Under the pieces are notes generated by a model. The model was not told where the DNA came from and ran no database searches. It saw nothing but the letters and a program-made list of their open reading frames with translations. 64,000 nucleotides of DNA from Phascolomyces articulosus. Taxonomy: Eukaryota > Mucoromycota > Mucoromycetes > Mucorales > Lichtheimiaceae. The position numbers were made by a program, and so were the translations under genes. Of the stretch, positions 12,854-24,386 are shown one piece after another (the stretch's first letter is position 1; every line of letters starts with the position of its first letter). The stretch is taken from contig JAIXMP010000047.1 of the NCBI GenBank assembly GCA_025677815.1, positions 186,001 through 250,000 of the forward strand, given 5' to 3'.

Positions 12854-15584
12854 ATGAGAAAATCAAGATCACCTCGGTTAAGGATTCATTTATTATTCCT
12901 AGTTGTGGTTGCATTACTATTAGTGTTTCAGCCTGTGTATAGTAATACTGTCGATGACTCCAAGAAACTTAAATCACCATTGCAAGATCCCGAACCGATC
13001 CAATTTGTAGAGAATGTCTTGCAAGAAAATGATTCCCAAGATTATTGTAATGTATGTTTATACCATAATATTTATTTAAGTATCATTATTTTATAAAAAA
13101 AATGTCAGCCCTCTAAAATAACTGAAACGCAAAAACTATTTGAATTAGCCTCAAGGGCAAATTAAAGACACGTGTTGTGATTATCGAAGTGTTGAAGAAA
13201 TTCAACATGATATATTTGAAAAGATCCAATCACTTGTAAAGACAAAATTCTTTAGATTTTACAAGGTAAATATAAATCTAAACTGAAAATATGAAGATAA
13301 CAAAAACCGGAAACCAATTTGCCAACAAAATGTTACAATGTTTTAGCTGAATTTATGGCGTGAGTGCCCATTTTGGAATGATGATGGTCTGTGCATGAAT
13401 CGGGATTGTTCGGTAGAAACGACTGATGAGGTAAAAAAAAAAAAAGCTGTATATCAATTTTGAAAGTTATTTATTATATGAAATTATTAATCATGATCAT
13501 TCATTGAAAATGGGATATTTTAGGCTTCCTTACCTGATGAGTGGCGTCAACCAGCGCTGAGTGCTGTACAAATATCTCCGAAAGGATCTGTAAGTTGTCA
13601 AATTAAAATAACAGAAACAAACAGTAAAGGAATCATGAAATGACTTATAGTTCTTTTATGGATTGATCTTTTTTTTTAGTTATTTCAACCATTCCAAACT
13701 TGTCAGTATAAAGATCAAGATTTTTGTCTTATAGAAGACGAAAGCGATGCAGGTAGGATATGGATTGATGGGTTATAATGTTGTTTGATCGATTTGTGAC
13801 ATGGTGACTGGGGATCCTTTTTTCTGTATTCGATGTATTAATGACTTTTTAACTATTTATCAGATGGTGTCTATGTTGATTTGACGGATAATCCGGAACG
13901 CTTTACTGGGTATGCGGGACCATCTTCAGGAAGAGTCTGGAAAGCAATATATGAAGAAAATTGTTTCAACATTGTGGATAAGATGACGGAAGGATGTGAA
14001 ACATGTAACAATGTAATGCACGCTGATCAAAGTCGAGGCAACAATCCACTCAAAGCAGCTGAATCCATTGCTGAAGCAACCAATGATGAATTTGTTAAAG
14101 TACCTGAAGATGAAGCAAAGTTTGATCGTTTGTTGAATGATTTGGCAGAAGATCCAGATGACGGATTTGGTAATTCTGAAGAAGTATGTTTGGAAAAACG
14201 TGTTTACTATCGTCTCATTTCAGGTAAGAGGTTTCTGCTAATATAATATTTGAGAAGGATAGGGCGCAAGAAATTGCCGTTATGCGCATATGTATATGAC
14301 GTATACTTACACATCCATCTCTCCTTTTAGGCCTTCATTCATCAATCTCGATCCATATTTGTGATGAATACTTTAATCAAGCTACCGGCACTTGGGTAAA
14401 GTCGATAAAGAGATGGATGACTAGTAGTAATAAGTAACGGAAGAATTAACGTTAATCATATCCTTACAACAACTTTAAATTTAGGGACCCAATCTTGACT
14501 GTTTTGTAAACCGAATTGGATCCCATCCTGAGCGATTACAAAATATCTATTTTACTTATGCACTTGTAATGCGAGCTGTAACGAAATTGGGCAATTATTT
14601 GGAAGGATATACTTTCTGTACAGGCGAGAATAATGATGACATGAGTATCAAGGTAAGAAAAAAAAATAGGCTGAACACTTCTGTAATACTTTTGCAAAAC
14701 AGTATATTCATCCAATTTAAATGTATTTTTATAGGCCGATGTTCTTGATTTGATCAATAGCGCACGAGCATGTCCAGCTACATTTGATGAAACCACCATG
14801 TTCCAAGGTCCTGATGCCAAAGTAAGTTAACTATGGATAACTCTGTGTGCTTGGGGTATTTAAGAGATGTAATTCTGGTCGAAAGAATAAATATGGAGCA
14901 AGACTAATAAATTTTATATATTCAAGTCTTTAAAATTAGAATTCCGTGATCATTTTCGTAATGTTTCTCGTATTATGGATTGCGTTGGTTGTGAAAAATG
15001 CAGACTTTGGGGTAAGATTCAGACGACTGGGCTGGGTACAGCACTGAAGGTGCTTTTTTCATATGGGGAAAATAATCTCAAGTAAGTATAAACAAAGATA
15101 TTATATAGATGGGAGGAAAGCGAGACTTTGGTTAATGGATGATATTAATAACATGTTGATATTACACCTGTGGTATGTTAATAGTCCAAAACGAAACCCC
15201 GGACTCTTGGAACGTTCGGAAATCGTTGCTTTATTTAATACATTGAATCGTCTTTCAGAAAGTTTACAGTCGATTAAAAAATTTAGACAGTTATATCATG
15301 AACGTACTCACCAAAAAGTGGTAATATATATAAAGCTTTTTTTTTTGTGCATTGGGTGAAATCCGTATATAAAAAAAAACAATGCTATTCATTTTATTGA
15401 TACGGTTATAATATTATAGGAACCATCCATTATTTCCCGAGTCATGACATTTTTGGCACACATCATCATTCCCATTATAGAATACAGCAAAGTTGTGCTA
15501 GGAAAATTGGAGATACCCGTGCCGTCATTCATTGACAGAGTCCTAGATGCTGTAGCAAATCATCGTCACCTAATTGCATCCTAA
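12854..15584 (+). CDS. ERO1: ERO1, endoplasmic reticulum oxidoreductin
   Basis: Spliced gene of about eleven exons with ATG at 12854. An N-terminal hydrophobic segment [20 protein letters not shown] acts as signal peptide or anchor. Conserved blocks follow in order: [13 protein letters not shown] (13170-13205), the [13 protein letters not shown] block (13355-13395), the long exon with [21 protein letters not shown] (13995-14060), and the FAD-proximal active site [20 protein letters not shown] (14980-15045), i.e. CxxCxxC. The last exon ends ANHRHLIAS at 15584. ERO1 re-oxidises protein disulfide isomerase using FAD and O2 in the ER lumen. All key cysteines seen are present, so the enzyme looks functional. 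Paired divergently with the DHA2 transporter. Confidence 0.96.
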
Positions 15585-15759
15585 AAAATAATAATAATAA
15601 GACACTCTTCATTCCCATATCATTTGCTTATTTCCTTCATATTTTATTAAGCTCAATAAATTGTGTTTTATGTAAAATATTATATAAATATGGAGTAGAA
15701 TACATGTGTTTCAAAGGATATTTATGCCGTTGATATAAATAGCATTTATATAACGTAAA

Positions 15760-18136
15760 TTAATCTAACTCTTCTTTTATTTGTAAAAGTTGAGGCAATA
15801 TAGAATCCATACGGGCTAACCCTGCTTCTGTAGGTCGAATCCCTCCCTCTTTTAACTCGTATTCAAGGTGAGGTGGAATATATTGTAGTCTATCTTCTAA
15901 CGAAGATAATGAATCATCATCATCTACTGTTAAAAAGTTGGAACGTGTGCAGGTATCGAGGAATTCTTGATCAATCACTGTGTCTAAATCTTGATCTGTC
16001 ATTTTCTTGAATCGATAACGAGGGATACCCATTTTGGTTCTCAATCCAAATACGATCAATTCCTTTTTTTTCAATTAAAAATTGATGAATAGCCTGTCTT
16101 TTTTATAAAAAAAATCGAATGTTTCCAATTTTCCTTACCTCTAATGAATCACGCAATGAAAGTGTACTCCATTTTCGGATACTTTTTTACATGTACATTA
16201 AAATATGGTCCCCATGAAATTTATCATTAATTCCTTTGCTTGTCCGAACGCAGTATCATATTTAAGAAATGTTTATTTACCCTTCTCCTTCTGATTCACA
16301 GAGTTTCATGTATTTTTCTGGATGAAATTCCTAATATTGTTTTTTCAGATTAATTAATATTTATATTAATTTTAACTTGTTGCTCATTATTTACCCCAAA
16401 AGTACGTATTTTTTGTTTGGTGACGTGATCTGTAAGACGTCCGTGCGCACCAGGTCCAATTCCTATTTTTTTAAAATGGGTAATAATTTGTTATCTATCC
16501 AAAATAAGAACAAGAAAAGGCTATTTTTTTTTTATTAATATTTACCCAAATAATCCCTCCCTTGCCAATATGAAAAATTATGGGCGCTAATAGCTTCTCG
16601 CGTTTTAGCATAACTCGAGACTTCATAATGCGCAAATCCATAAGCAGTTGCCATCCTGACTGTTTCTTCATACATGTCTGCAGCAAGGTCCGCATCGACG
16701 TTAGCAACTAGACCTTTTTGCATTGATTTCCATAAACTATATTTTTATATGTATTAGTGTTATTATTATTGTAATATCATTTATAAATTCTATATTGCCC
16801 TCTGACATACGGAGTTCCTCGTTCAAATGAAAGTTGGTACATGGATAAATGATCTCCTGCTAAATCAAGAGCTTGCTATAAATTTTATAATGAATCCAAA
16901 ATGCAGTGTACTGTGATAAAGAACTTAAAGAAAATCCACTCACCTTCAATTCATGCTGCCAATCTATTGTAATTTTGTCATTTTATTACATTTACACTAA
17001 TATTATTACTTTTGATTTACATATATGGATACCAATCTATTCATTCAATAAATTGTTAAGGCTTATCATACCTGTTAATGTTTGTTGTGGTCTTGCAAAA
17101 ATCATATCGAAAGTGACTTGACGAAAGAGTTTCTTAGCTTCTTCCAATGTTCGAATAGCGTTGGTAGCGGAATGATCCCTTCCTAATAAATGAAATTATA
17201 TATTATTCATATTAGTCGTTGTCATAGTAATAGAAAATGATGATAGAAAGGATTCATCGTACCAAGCACTTTAAGATCATTATCATTAAATGATTGGATT
17301 CCAAGTGATAGTCGATTGACACCTGCATCACGGAAAGCTTTTAAACGAGCCAGTTCAGAAGACTATATGAATATAAAATGAGTTCAATATTCTGATAATA
17401 ATGGAAAAATTAAATAAAGAATGATTGCATACGGTTGGATTTGCCTACGTATATAAAACAGGTTAATTTTGTTATTGATTTATGTAGAATAAATATAATC
17501 CTAATCCAAGTGTGTTTAGCGGTTTTGTATTTACCTCCATGGTGATTTCAATGTTTTTATCGAGAGGAGTGTAGTGATCGATTGTTTGTAAAATACGTTC
17601 GATTGTCGAAGGCTATAATTATTATTTAAATGGTAGAATATAATATAATCAATACAACTAAACTGAAAATAACTGTGGATATTAAAAACGAATACTTTTG
17701 CTAAGCCTATATTATAGCAAATAAAATGAAGTAAGCTTTTTTATGCAACAATCATTTAAACATTCTTTATTTCTTACTAGGTGTGCCGCCACCGAAATAG
17801 ATCGAAGTTACACGTTTATTATGCAAAAGATTAAAGCGTGGTTCAGTGAGATAAAACTTCAATTCGCGTATCATAGATCGCGTTAATCTTTCCACTGGAG
17901 GATCAGTTGGATTTACATATTTGTTGAAATTACAGTAGGTACATTTACTAAAATATTATCCATGGGGATTAGGATTATTGTTGTTTCATAGTCCATTCAT
18001 GTTTAAAAACTCTGATTCATTTATACCTCTCACAATATGGCCAATGAATATAAATAGAGAATGCATCGTTTCTGTTGCTATTTGTTACAAAAGTTCGTTT
18101 ACTAGTATGATAGGAACGAATACCACGCCAAGCCAT
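15760..18136 (-). CDS. mitochondrial HemW/RSAD1-like radical SAM protein
   Basis: Start ATG at 18134-18136 gives MAWRGIRSYHTSKRTFVTNS, an Arg/Ser-rich mitochondrial presequence, then FSIYIHWPYC. Joining exon 1 to exon 2 across the intron ending near 17950 yields CESKCTYCNFN, the C-x3-C-x2-C radical-SAM cluster motif. YFGGGTPS follows near 17785-17810. LGRDHSATNAIRTLEEAKK and DMIFARPQQT follow near 17085-17185, and MGIPRYRF lies in the C-terminal domain (about 16010-16035). The last exon ends QIKEELD. HemW proteins bind heme and are thought to deliver it; they are related to, but distinct from, oxygen-independent coproporphyrinogen oxidase. Many short exons, several under 60 nt. Family assignment is firm; the exact internal junctions are not. 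Confidence 0.88.
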
Positions 18137-18140
18137 CTTT

Positions 18141-18170
18141 TAATAATAATAATAATAATAATAATAATTA
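18141..18170. repeat. (AAT)n microsatellite
   Basis: About nine uninterrupted trinucleotide units directly upstream of the HemW-like start codon, within its probable 5' leader or promoter. Confidence 0.9.
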
Positions 18171-18423
18171 AAGGCAACACATAAGGATAATTTTTCTCTT
18201 TTTTTAATTGTGGAAAAAAAAAATATAAAAAAATAGAAAGGTGAAAAAAAAAAGATAGTTGTGTAAAAAAAAAATAGTGGCGTTGGATTACACCACGAAA
18301 AAAAAGAAATCAACTAGAAAAAAAAAACATGTAAAAAACATATTATAAAAAAACCACAAGAAAAAAAGAGAAAAAGTGAAGTTGTTGGGTGTCATGGAAA
18401 GGTGTGTTGATGTGCGATCGGGC

Positions 18424-18448
18424 GAGAGAGAGAGAGAGAGAGAGAGAG
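18424..18448. repeat. (GA)n microsatellite
   Basis: Twelve GA dinucleotides in the purine-rich strand of the DHH1 3' region; on the DHH1 mRNA strand it would read as a CU repeat. Confidence 0.9.
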
Positions 18449-19077
18449 TTATAGTATGAATAAATGGATAGGTCAATGAAAAGGAATAGGAATTTAAACA
18501 AATTGTAAAATAACAATTGTATGGTTCTTGAATAAGGAGAAAAAGAGAAACCATCGATACTCGTAATAATCCATAGTAAGCTTCTTTTCGAGTGATGTTA
18601 TGTCGTTTGAATTTTTGCTTTTGATAAGTTTAACCGGTAGAGAAAGGTTAAAGTATAAAACGTGATGGGATGGGTTAGGAAAAAGAAGCTTTCAAAGAAG
18701 TAAAATGAGAAGAGGAGAAAATGTAAAAAGGGAAAAAGGCAGTAAGTAAAGGGGAAAATAATATGAAAAGAAGTGGATGTGTGTGTTTTTTTGTGGAAGG
18801 GCTGTTAAAAGAAAATAAAGGGAATTATGTACATAATAATAATGATGAAGATGAAGATAAGAAGATAAGAAAAAGAACATGTTAATATTGTAATATATGC
18901 TTTGTGTGTATGTATGGATATATATATGTATGTGTGTGTATGTGTATGTGAATGAAGATGTATAAAGGACCGGGAGGGGGGGTTTTGGTACATTAAAGAA
19001 ACAAAATACAAACATACAAACACCTAACAGCATATATATACAAACGATAAATATAAATGAATCAAAAGTAAACGGAT

Positions 19078-21138
19078 TTAAGCAAGCGGAACAGGCTTTC
19101 TACGTGGTCCATTATTCTGTTGTTGCTGTTGTTGTCGACCATTACTATAACTAGTACCATTACCACCACCACGATGACCTCCACGATGATTAAATCCACC
19201 TCGACCACTAGGTCCACCTCTATTATTAAATCCACCTCGATACTTATTACTGCCGCTATTAGTGTGATAATTTCTATCACCAATCCTATGTTGCTGTTGA
19301 CTTGCCAAAGTAGCTGCTGCTGCCTCAGCATCGGGTTTTTGTGGTTGGCCATCTTCCAATGCGTTAGGTGCTACGTATAAACGCTTATCAATTTCTGCTG
19401 GAATAGGTCTAATCTCGGTACCAAGTTCGCGTTCGATCTTGTACAAGTTAAATCGATCTTCATAAGTAATAAGGTTGATGGCTAGACCAAGATGACCATA
19501 TCTTCCAGAACGTCCAATACGATGCAAATAAGTTTCTGCATTTTTAGGGAAATCAAAGTTGATAACAACATTCACTGCTTGAATATCAATACCACGCGTC
19601 AAAAGATCTATATAATGATATTTCGATTAATCTCAAAAATCATTTTTACTCTTCACTTGAAAACCCATCCTTCTTCATTTTTTTATATCCATATCATTCA
19701 TCCTCCTCCTCAATATATTTTAGACGATATTAACCTGAACAAACCAAGTTTCGACATACGCCACCTCTAAAATCATGGAATACACGGTTACGATTGCTTT
19801 GAAGCATTCTTGCATGGGAGTAAAAACATGAATAACCCAACTCGGTGATTTTCTTTGCCAGCAATTCCACACGGTTGGTCGAGTTACAAAATATAATAGA
19901 TTGGTTGATTTGGAGCTATAATTCATCATCCAATTGATTATTAATTTTCATGTATTTGAAGAATATCTCGATTTTCTTCTCTCATTCTTAAACCAATATA
20001 TGTTTTTTTTTTAAAAAAAAAACATATAAACACTTATAATCCATCCAAAATCTTTCCATCAAAATATTTTTTTTTTACTTACTTTTGAAAAAAGAGTATT
20101 GAGGCAGTGCACTTTTTGTTTTTCTTCAACGTAGGCATAAAATTGGGTAACACCTTTGAGTGTAAGATCGTCCATCAAATTAATTTCATAAGGTTTGACA
20201 AGATGTTTTTCTCGGAAAGACTTGACGACCATGGGAAATGTGGCACTAAACAGCATGATTTGTCGATCGTTGGGAAAGAATTGGATCAATTGTTCAATGA
20301 CAGGAGTAAACTCTGGTGATAATAACTTGTCAGCTTCGTCCATCACAAAGGTTGTTGCTTCACTGAAATCAGCGACACCTTTACTTGCCAAATCCAATAT
20401 ACGACCTGGGGTGCCTACGACAATATGGACAATCTCACCCAAACGCATAATATCATCCTTCAATGTTGTACCACCTGTCGTCACCATAACCTGAACACCC
20501 AAATGTTTACCCAATGTTTTACACACTTGCGACGTTTGAAGAGCTAGTTCTCTTGTGGGTACTAATATCAGTGCTTGAATTTTGTTCTTTTTGGAGTTCA
20601 CTTTTTCGAGCGTTGGAATGACAAAGGCAGCTGTCTTTCCTGTACCGTTTTTGGCCCGAGCAAGAATATCTCGACCAGTCAATGCAATTGGGATGGATTC
20701 TTCTTGAATAGGAGATGGACGTTCGAAGCCAGCCTCAAAAATGCCCATTAATAATTCACGTTTGAGGAAATAATCTTCGAATTCGTTGCCTTTGGTTTGC
20801 GTCACATCCTACATGACAATGTTTCACAAGTTTCTGTTATTTTCAAACCATCTAATATCCTCCCATTCTGTCGCTTTCACCTCTTTTTATATATATATTC
20901 TTCAAGGGAAGAATTATCCAAGTTCTTTTTTTAGTACCTCAGTTTGTGGTCGAGTATCTTTTGTTGGAAGTGTCAGATTCTTTTTCCAATCGTCATCTTC
21001 ATGACTAGAATATATTTGATTATACCCCCCAAAATATAAATTAATGTTAGTCTCATTATATGTATCTATAACATTTGTCTTGTTTTTTTACGCTATTTAC
21101 TTTAATGCATGAGTGGTTGCTGTTGCTGGTACAGACAT
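19078..21138 (-). CDS. DHH1: DEAD-box RNA helicase DHH1 (DDX6 family)
   Basis: Start ATG at 21136-21138 ([13 protein letters not shown], split before the next exon). Motifs: Q motif [20 protein letters not shown]; motif [25 protein letters not shown] in [12 protein letters not shown] in LFSATFP (all 20100-20760); then [35 protein letters not shown], and [13 protein letters not shown]. These residues identify the DDX6/Dhh1 subfamily. DHH1 promotes decapping and translational repression in P-bodies. The C-terminal tail (about 19080-19290) carries several RGG/RGGF units and a polyQ run and ends RRKPVPLA. About five exons. The core is intact, so function is confident. Confidence 0.97.
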
Positions 21139-22410
21139 GATACGTTGTTGTTATTCAATAAAAATAAGAATATGAATAATGATAATGGATTGGTGTATTT
21201 CGTTAATCGTAGAATCGTTCGTTTGTATTATGTATTATTAAAAAGAAACAGAGAAAAAAATAAAGGTTTTCTTTTTTTCTTTTTTAAGTCAATCTGATTG
21301 TGTTTTAGGCAAAGGAGGGGGTTGAAAGTGTGAGGAATAATGTCGAAATAAGAGTTGGAATTAATAGTATACTTTAAGTTTTTTTTTGTTAAGTTTTTTA
21401 AATTGTCTTTGGTTTTATATAATGAGTATCGATGTTTAAAAAGAGAAAGCCGTTTTAGTGTTTTTAAAGGTAAGAAGGGAAGAAGGTAAATTTAAGTTCG
21501 GCAGTTGGTGATGAATATGTAAGTTTTTTTTTTCTTTTTTTCTATTAATACGTGTGCGTTTGTATAAAGAGGGAAGGAGGAAGAAGAGGAGTGAAATTGA
21601 GAATTCTTATTTTTTTTTTTTGTTATCCGACAGAAAGGAGCTTGCATCAGTGCTAAGAACTTGTACAGCAGTTTAGCCATTTACCATGTTTATTCTTACT
21701 AATTACTGATTTATGGATTATTATAGACAGAGTCATCATCATCATGCATCTAAACCTTTGTTTGATTCGATAAGAATCATCCGAATTAAAAAAGTGTAGT
21801 GTGAGAAATTTCAGATATCCAAAGAGTGGCAAACAACTCCTTCCAAATCACCCTATCTATTATTTATTATTATCCCTAACCAACATTAAATGTGATTACT
21901 GCTTTTGTTTTTATTTAGATGTTTGTTTCTTTCTATTATTAATTAATAAGTCAGGATAAGTGTTACCATCAAAATCAATTATAAAGTCTTTACCATTGGT
22001 TACTTTTTTTTTTATATATTAACAGCAAGAATGGCTCTAACTCAAAATAAAGCATTGGCGTGGGATTTTTAATACAGTGCAAGAAAAAAGGTCAAGGGAT
22101 CGGCTTTATTCTCTACCGAAAGGGAATTCATGGTAAAAATTATGAATGATCCAATAGCGATCAATGATATATTTATCATCATCACCTGATAACAGCGTGT
22201 TGTATTTTTTAAACGCATGGTAAAATAATAACATCATTATCAATAACAAAAAACAATTTCACGCTAAAATAAATAAAGTAGAAAAAAAAACATGCAACAA
22301 AAATAAAAGTCATCCTTTCTTTCCGTTTCTTTTTTTCTTTTAATTATTTATTATTATTATTATTATTTACTACAAAGTACATAATTCATATATTACTATT
22401 TATTATCACT
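21139..22410. other. divergent intergenic region, DHH1 / small ORF
   Basis: 1.27 kb with several T- and A-tracts and a G-rich patch near 21308-21325. No protein-like frame longer than about 60 codons and no RNA gene recognised. It presumably carries the DHH1 promoter and long leader. Confidence 0.5.
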
Positions 22411-22869
22411 ATGTCAACATTTATTATTAATCAAGAATCTGTACAGCAATCATCATCTGTTATAAACAATAATAATGGTGGTTATCGTTCATTGTTGAGT
22501 AAACCAGCCCGTTTATTTCAACGTTCTAACAAGACAGCACCTCTTGTTGAGAATAATAATAATATTGATGCAAAGATAGCTTCATCATCGGTCAAGCCCA
22601 TTGAAATACCCAACAAGAAGAATAACAAGAAGAATAAAAACAAGTTGTCATTGGCATTGAAAGAAACTGCGAACAATGATATCTTTAAACTGTCGACTAT
22701 CAATGACAGTGGGTTTTTTCTCCCACCGAGCCCCTGCGAAGATAGTAAGCGTGATCATTGGCTTGATATTGATCAAGATGAACTAGCTTTTCGAATGCCA
22801 AGCCCAGATCGCCTGACTACACATTCCGGTGAAAAGCATTGTTTCTTTACGCCTTCCACCACCATGTAA
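22411..22869 (+). CDS. hypothetical protein, 152 aa, Asn/Lys/Ser-rich
   Basis: Single uninterrupted frame with ATG at 22411 and stop at 22867-22869. I do not recognise the family. The first half is Asn/Ser/Lys-rich and probably disordered, with a basic KKNNKKNKNK stretch. The C-terminal third, FFLPPSPCEDSKRDHWLDID followed by MPSPDRLTTHSGEKHCFFTP, has mixed composition with aromatic and Cys residues and two SP sites, and looks like a conserved short motif. The strong drop in low complexity there is the main reason to call it a gene. No membrane segment or signal peptide. Downstream is a T-rich region without coding features. Confidence 0.55.
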   Translation: MSTFIINQESVQQSSSVINNNNGGYRSLLSKPARLFQRSNKTAPLVENNNNIDAKIASSSVKPIEIPNKKNNKKNKNKLSLALKETANNDIFKLSTINDSGFFLPPSPCEDSKRDHWLDIDQDELAFRMPSPDRLTTHSGEKHCFFTPSTTM

Positions 22870-23202
22870 TAATGACAATCCCTTTTACTTTTACTTTTTA
22901 TTACAATTTACTACTTCTACTACTACTACTACTACTATACTCTTATATATTATATCACTCACTAATAATCATTTTCTCTATACCCTTCCGCTTGATATTT
23001 TCTACTTTATTTTTTGTTACTATTGTTATTTCCTTCTTTTTTCTTATTAATTATCTATCATTCATCCTTTCTTTTTTTTTTATATAACTATTATTTTTGA
23101 ATTTTTCTCTTTTTATTATTATAATAATAACTTTGTTTAGTATATTAAAAAGAAATCGTGTTATTATGCATTGAGATGAAAGTATATACATGTATTATAA
23201 TA
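22870..23202. other. convergent 3' intergenic region
   Basis: T/A-rich 333 bp between the small plus-strand ORF and the minus-strand XLF-like gene, with TAC/TTA repeats. Frames here are simple-sequence artefacts. Confidence 0.6.
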
Positions 23203-24297
23203 TTATCCAAACATTCTACGCTTCTTTGGTGTAGGTCGAACTCTTATAATGGGTTCTTCATTTGTATGTTGATCCTAATAAAAGAAGAATATGAGTTATT
23301 GTCTTGTTTAAATTGACCGATAGTTAGTAAAGGATTATGGATAAAATGATTTACCGTGGTAGAAGAAGAAGGAGAAGGCACTTGGCTTCTTTGCGCAACA
23401 TCAACTTTTAAACTTGGTTCTGTACCATCAGATGTTGTTATTAAATGAGGTTGTGCTATATATGATAATGGGGTTAGTTTCAACGTTTTCTGTTATGTAT
23501 CAAATTCACCCAAACTTACATGATTCTTTTTCATTATTATTCTGATTATTTTGTAAAATACTTGTTGAGACTTCTTGTATTCCTCTTAACCAAGATTGTT
23601 TTAATGGGTATATTTGAGTTGACTACATGATGGTTTATTATACCATAGCATCAATAATATGTACAAGTCATCAACTTTTTGTTTTATATATATACATATA
23701 AAGAGATTACCTTTTCAAAAGAATGATCATCCTGTTGCAGATCTTGATAACGTGAAGAAATTAATAATAATATTAAATAATAGAAATGACATGTTTGTGT
23801 ATATGTTCTATACCTGGTTGGTTTTGAATAAGCATAAACATGGGCAAAATGAAATGGTTATACAAAACTGTCGGAGCGTCCATCGATGATACGCCAGTGG
23901 ATGATGGTAATAATTCGCATAGGAATGTCCAACTAAGTGTACCGATTTTTTGTTGTAAACTACACTTGATTTTTAAACTCTGTTCTTCTTTAATAATTTC
24001 ACAGTTATTTTCCAAATCTTGCAAAAAAGCTTCCACTTGTCTTAATAATTGTCGTAATTGTTGATTATTTTCAATTATAAGGCGATGGTGACTAGCTTGT
24101 TCATAAAGATCTTGGGCATTGGCAGCATTATACCATACATTGCGTAAATCAGTGATCAACAATCGATAATCAGTTTCACCCATAAGATATTTTACATAGT
24201 AAATACAATTATTTTCGTGATGATTATTAGTTGAATTATTTATTGTTATAGGATACCAAGATACTTTTAATAATTGATTATTTGCTTCTTGATCCAT
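23203..24297 (-). CDS. XLF/Nej1-type non-homologous end-joining factor
   Basis: Five exons; exon 1 is 23814-24297. The head domain opens MDQEANNQLLKVSWYPI and contains YRLLITDLRNVWYN, the hallmark [LI]xxTDLxxVW of XLF/NHEJ1. A coiled-coil stalk follows, then GTLSWTFLCELLPS and HFILPMFMLIQNQ, which parallel the head-to-stalk segment of human XLF. The remaining exons are short and Ser/Thr/Gln-rich. The last exon ends TPKKRRMFG, resembling the C-terminal basic-plus-Phe Ku-binding motif of XLF. Total about 260 aa (human 299). XLF bridges DNA ends with XRCC4-Lig4 at Ku in the nucleus. Start ATG at 24295-24297; the frame upstream has no other ATG. Lies 89 bp behind BNA6 on the same strand. Confidence 0.82.
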
Positions 24298-24386
24298 ATT
24301 AGACCTCAAAGTCAAATACGCAAACCAAAAAAAAAAAAAAGTAAAAAGACAAGGAAATTTTATTAATTTATTTAATGAAGGAATTT

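Larger units (their letters stand above)
18137..19077. other. intergenic: HemW-like promoter and long DHH1 3' region
   Basis: 941 bp strongly purine-rich on the plus strand, so pyrimidine-rich in a DHH1 transcript extending left. It holds an (AAT)n run, an (AG)n run, and TATG/TGTG repeats at about 18900-18955. Reading frames here are low-complexity (Phe/Leu/Ser or Tyr/His rich) and are not counted as genes. Confidence 0.6.

Noticed and set aside
18288..19033. Overlapping minus-strand frames rich in Phe, Tyr, Ser and His
   Set aside because: They are translations of purine/pyrimidine-biased simple sequence and microsatellites downstream of DHH1; no domain, no splice logic, biased composition.
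21305..21318. AAGGAGGGGG as a bacterial ribosome-binding site
   Set aside because: The window is clearly eukaryotic (introns everywhere) and no coding frame follows at a suitable distance.
24298..24386. BNA6 and XLF-like gene as an operon or read-through pair
   Set aside because: Only 89 bp apart on one strand, but compact spacing is common in this genome and no trans-splicing or bicistronic signal is visible; the functions are unrelated.
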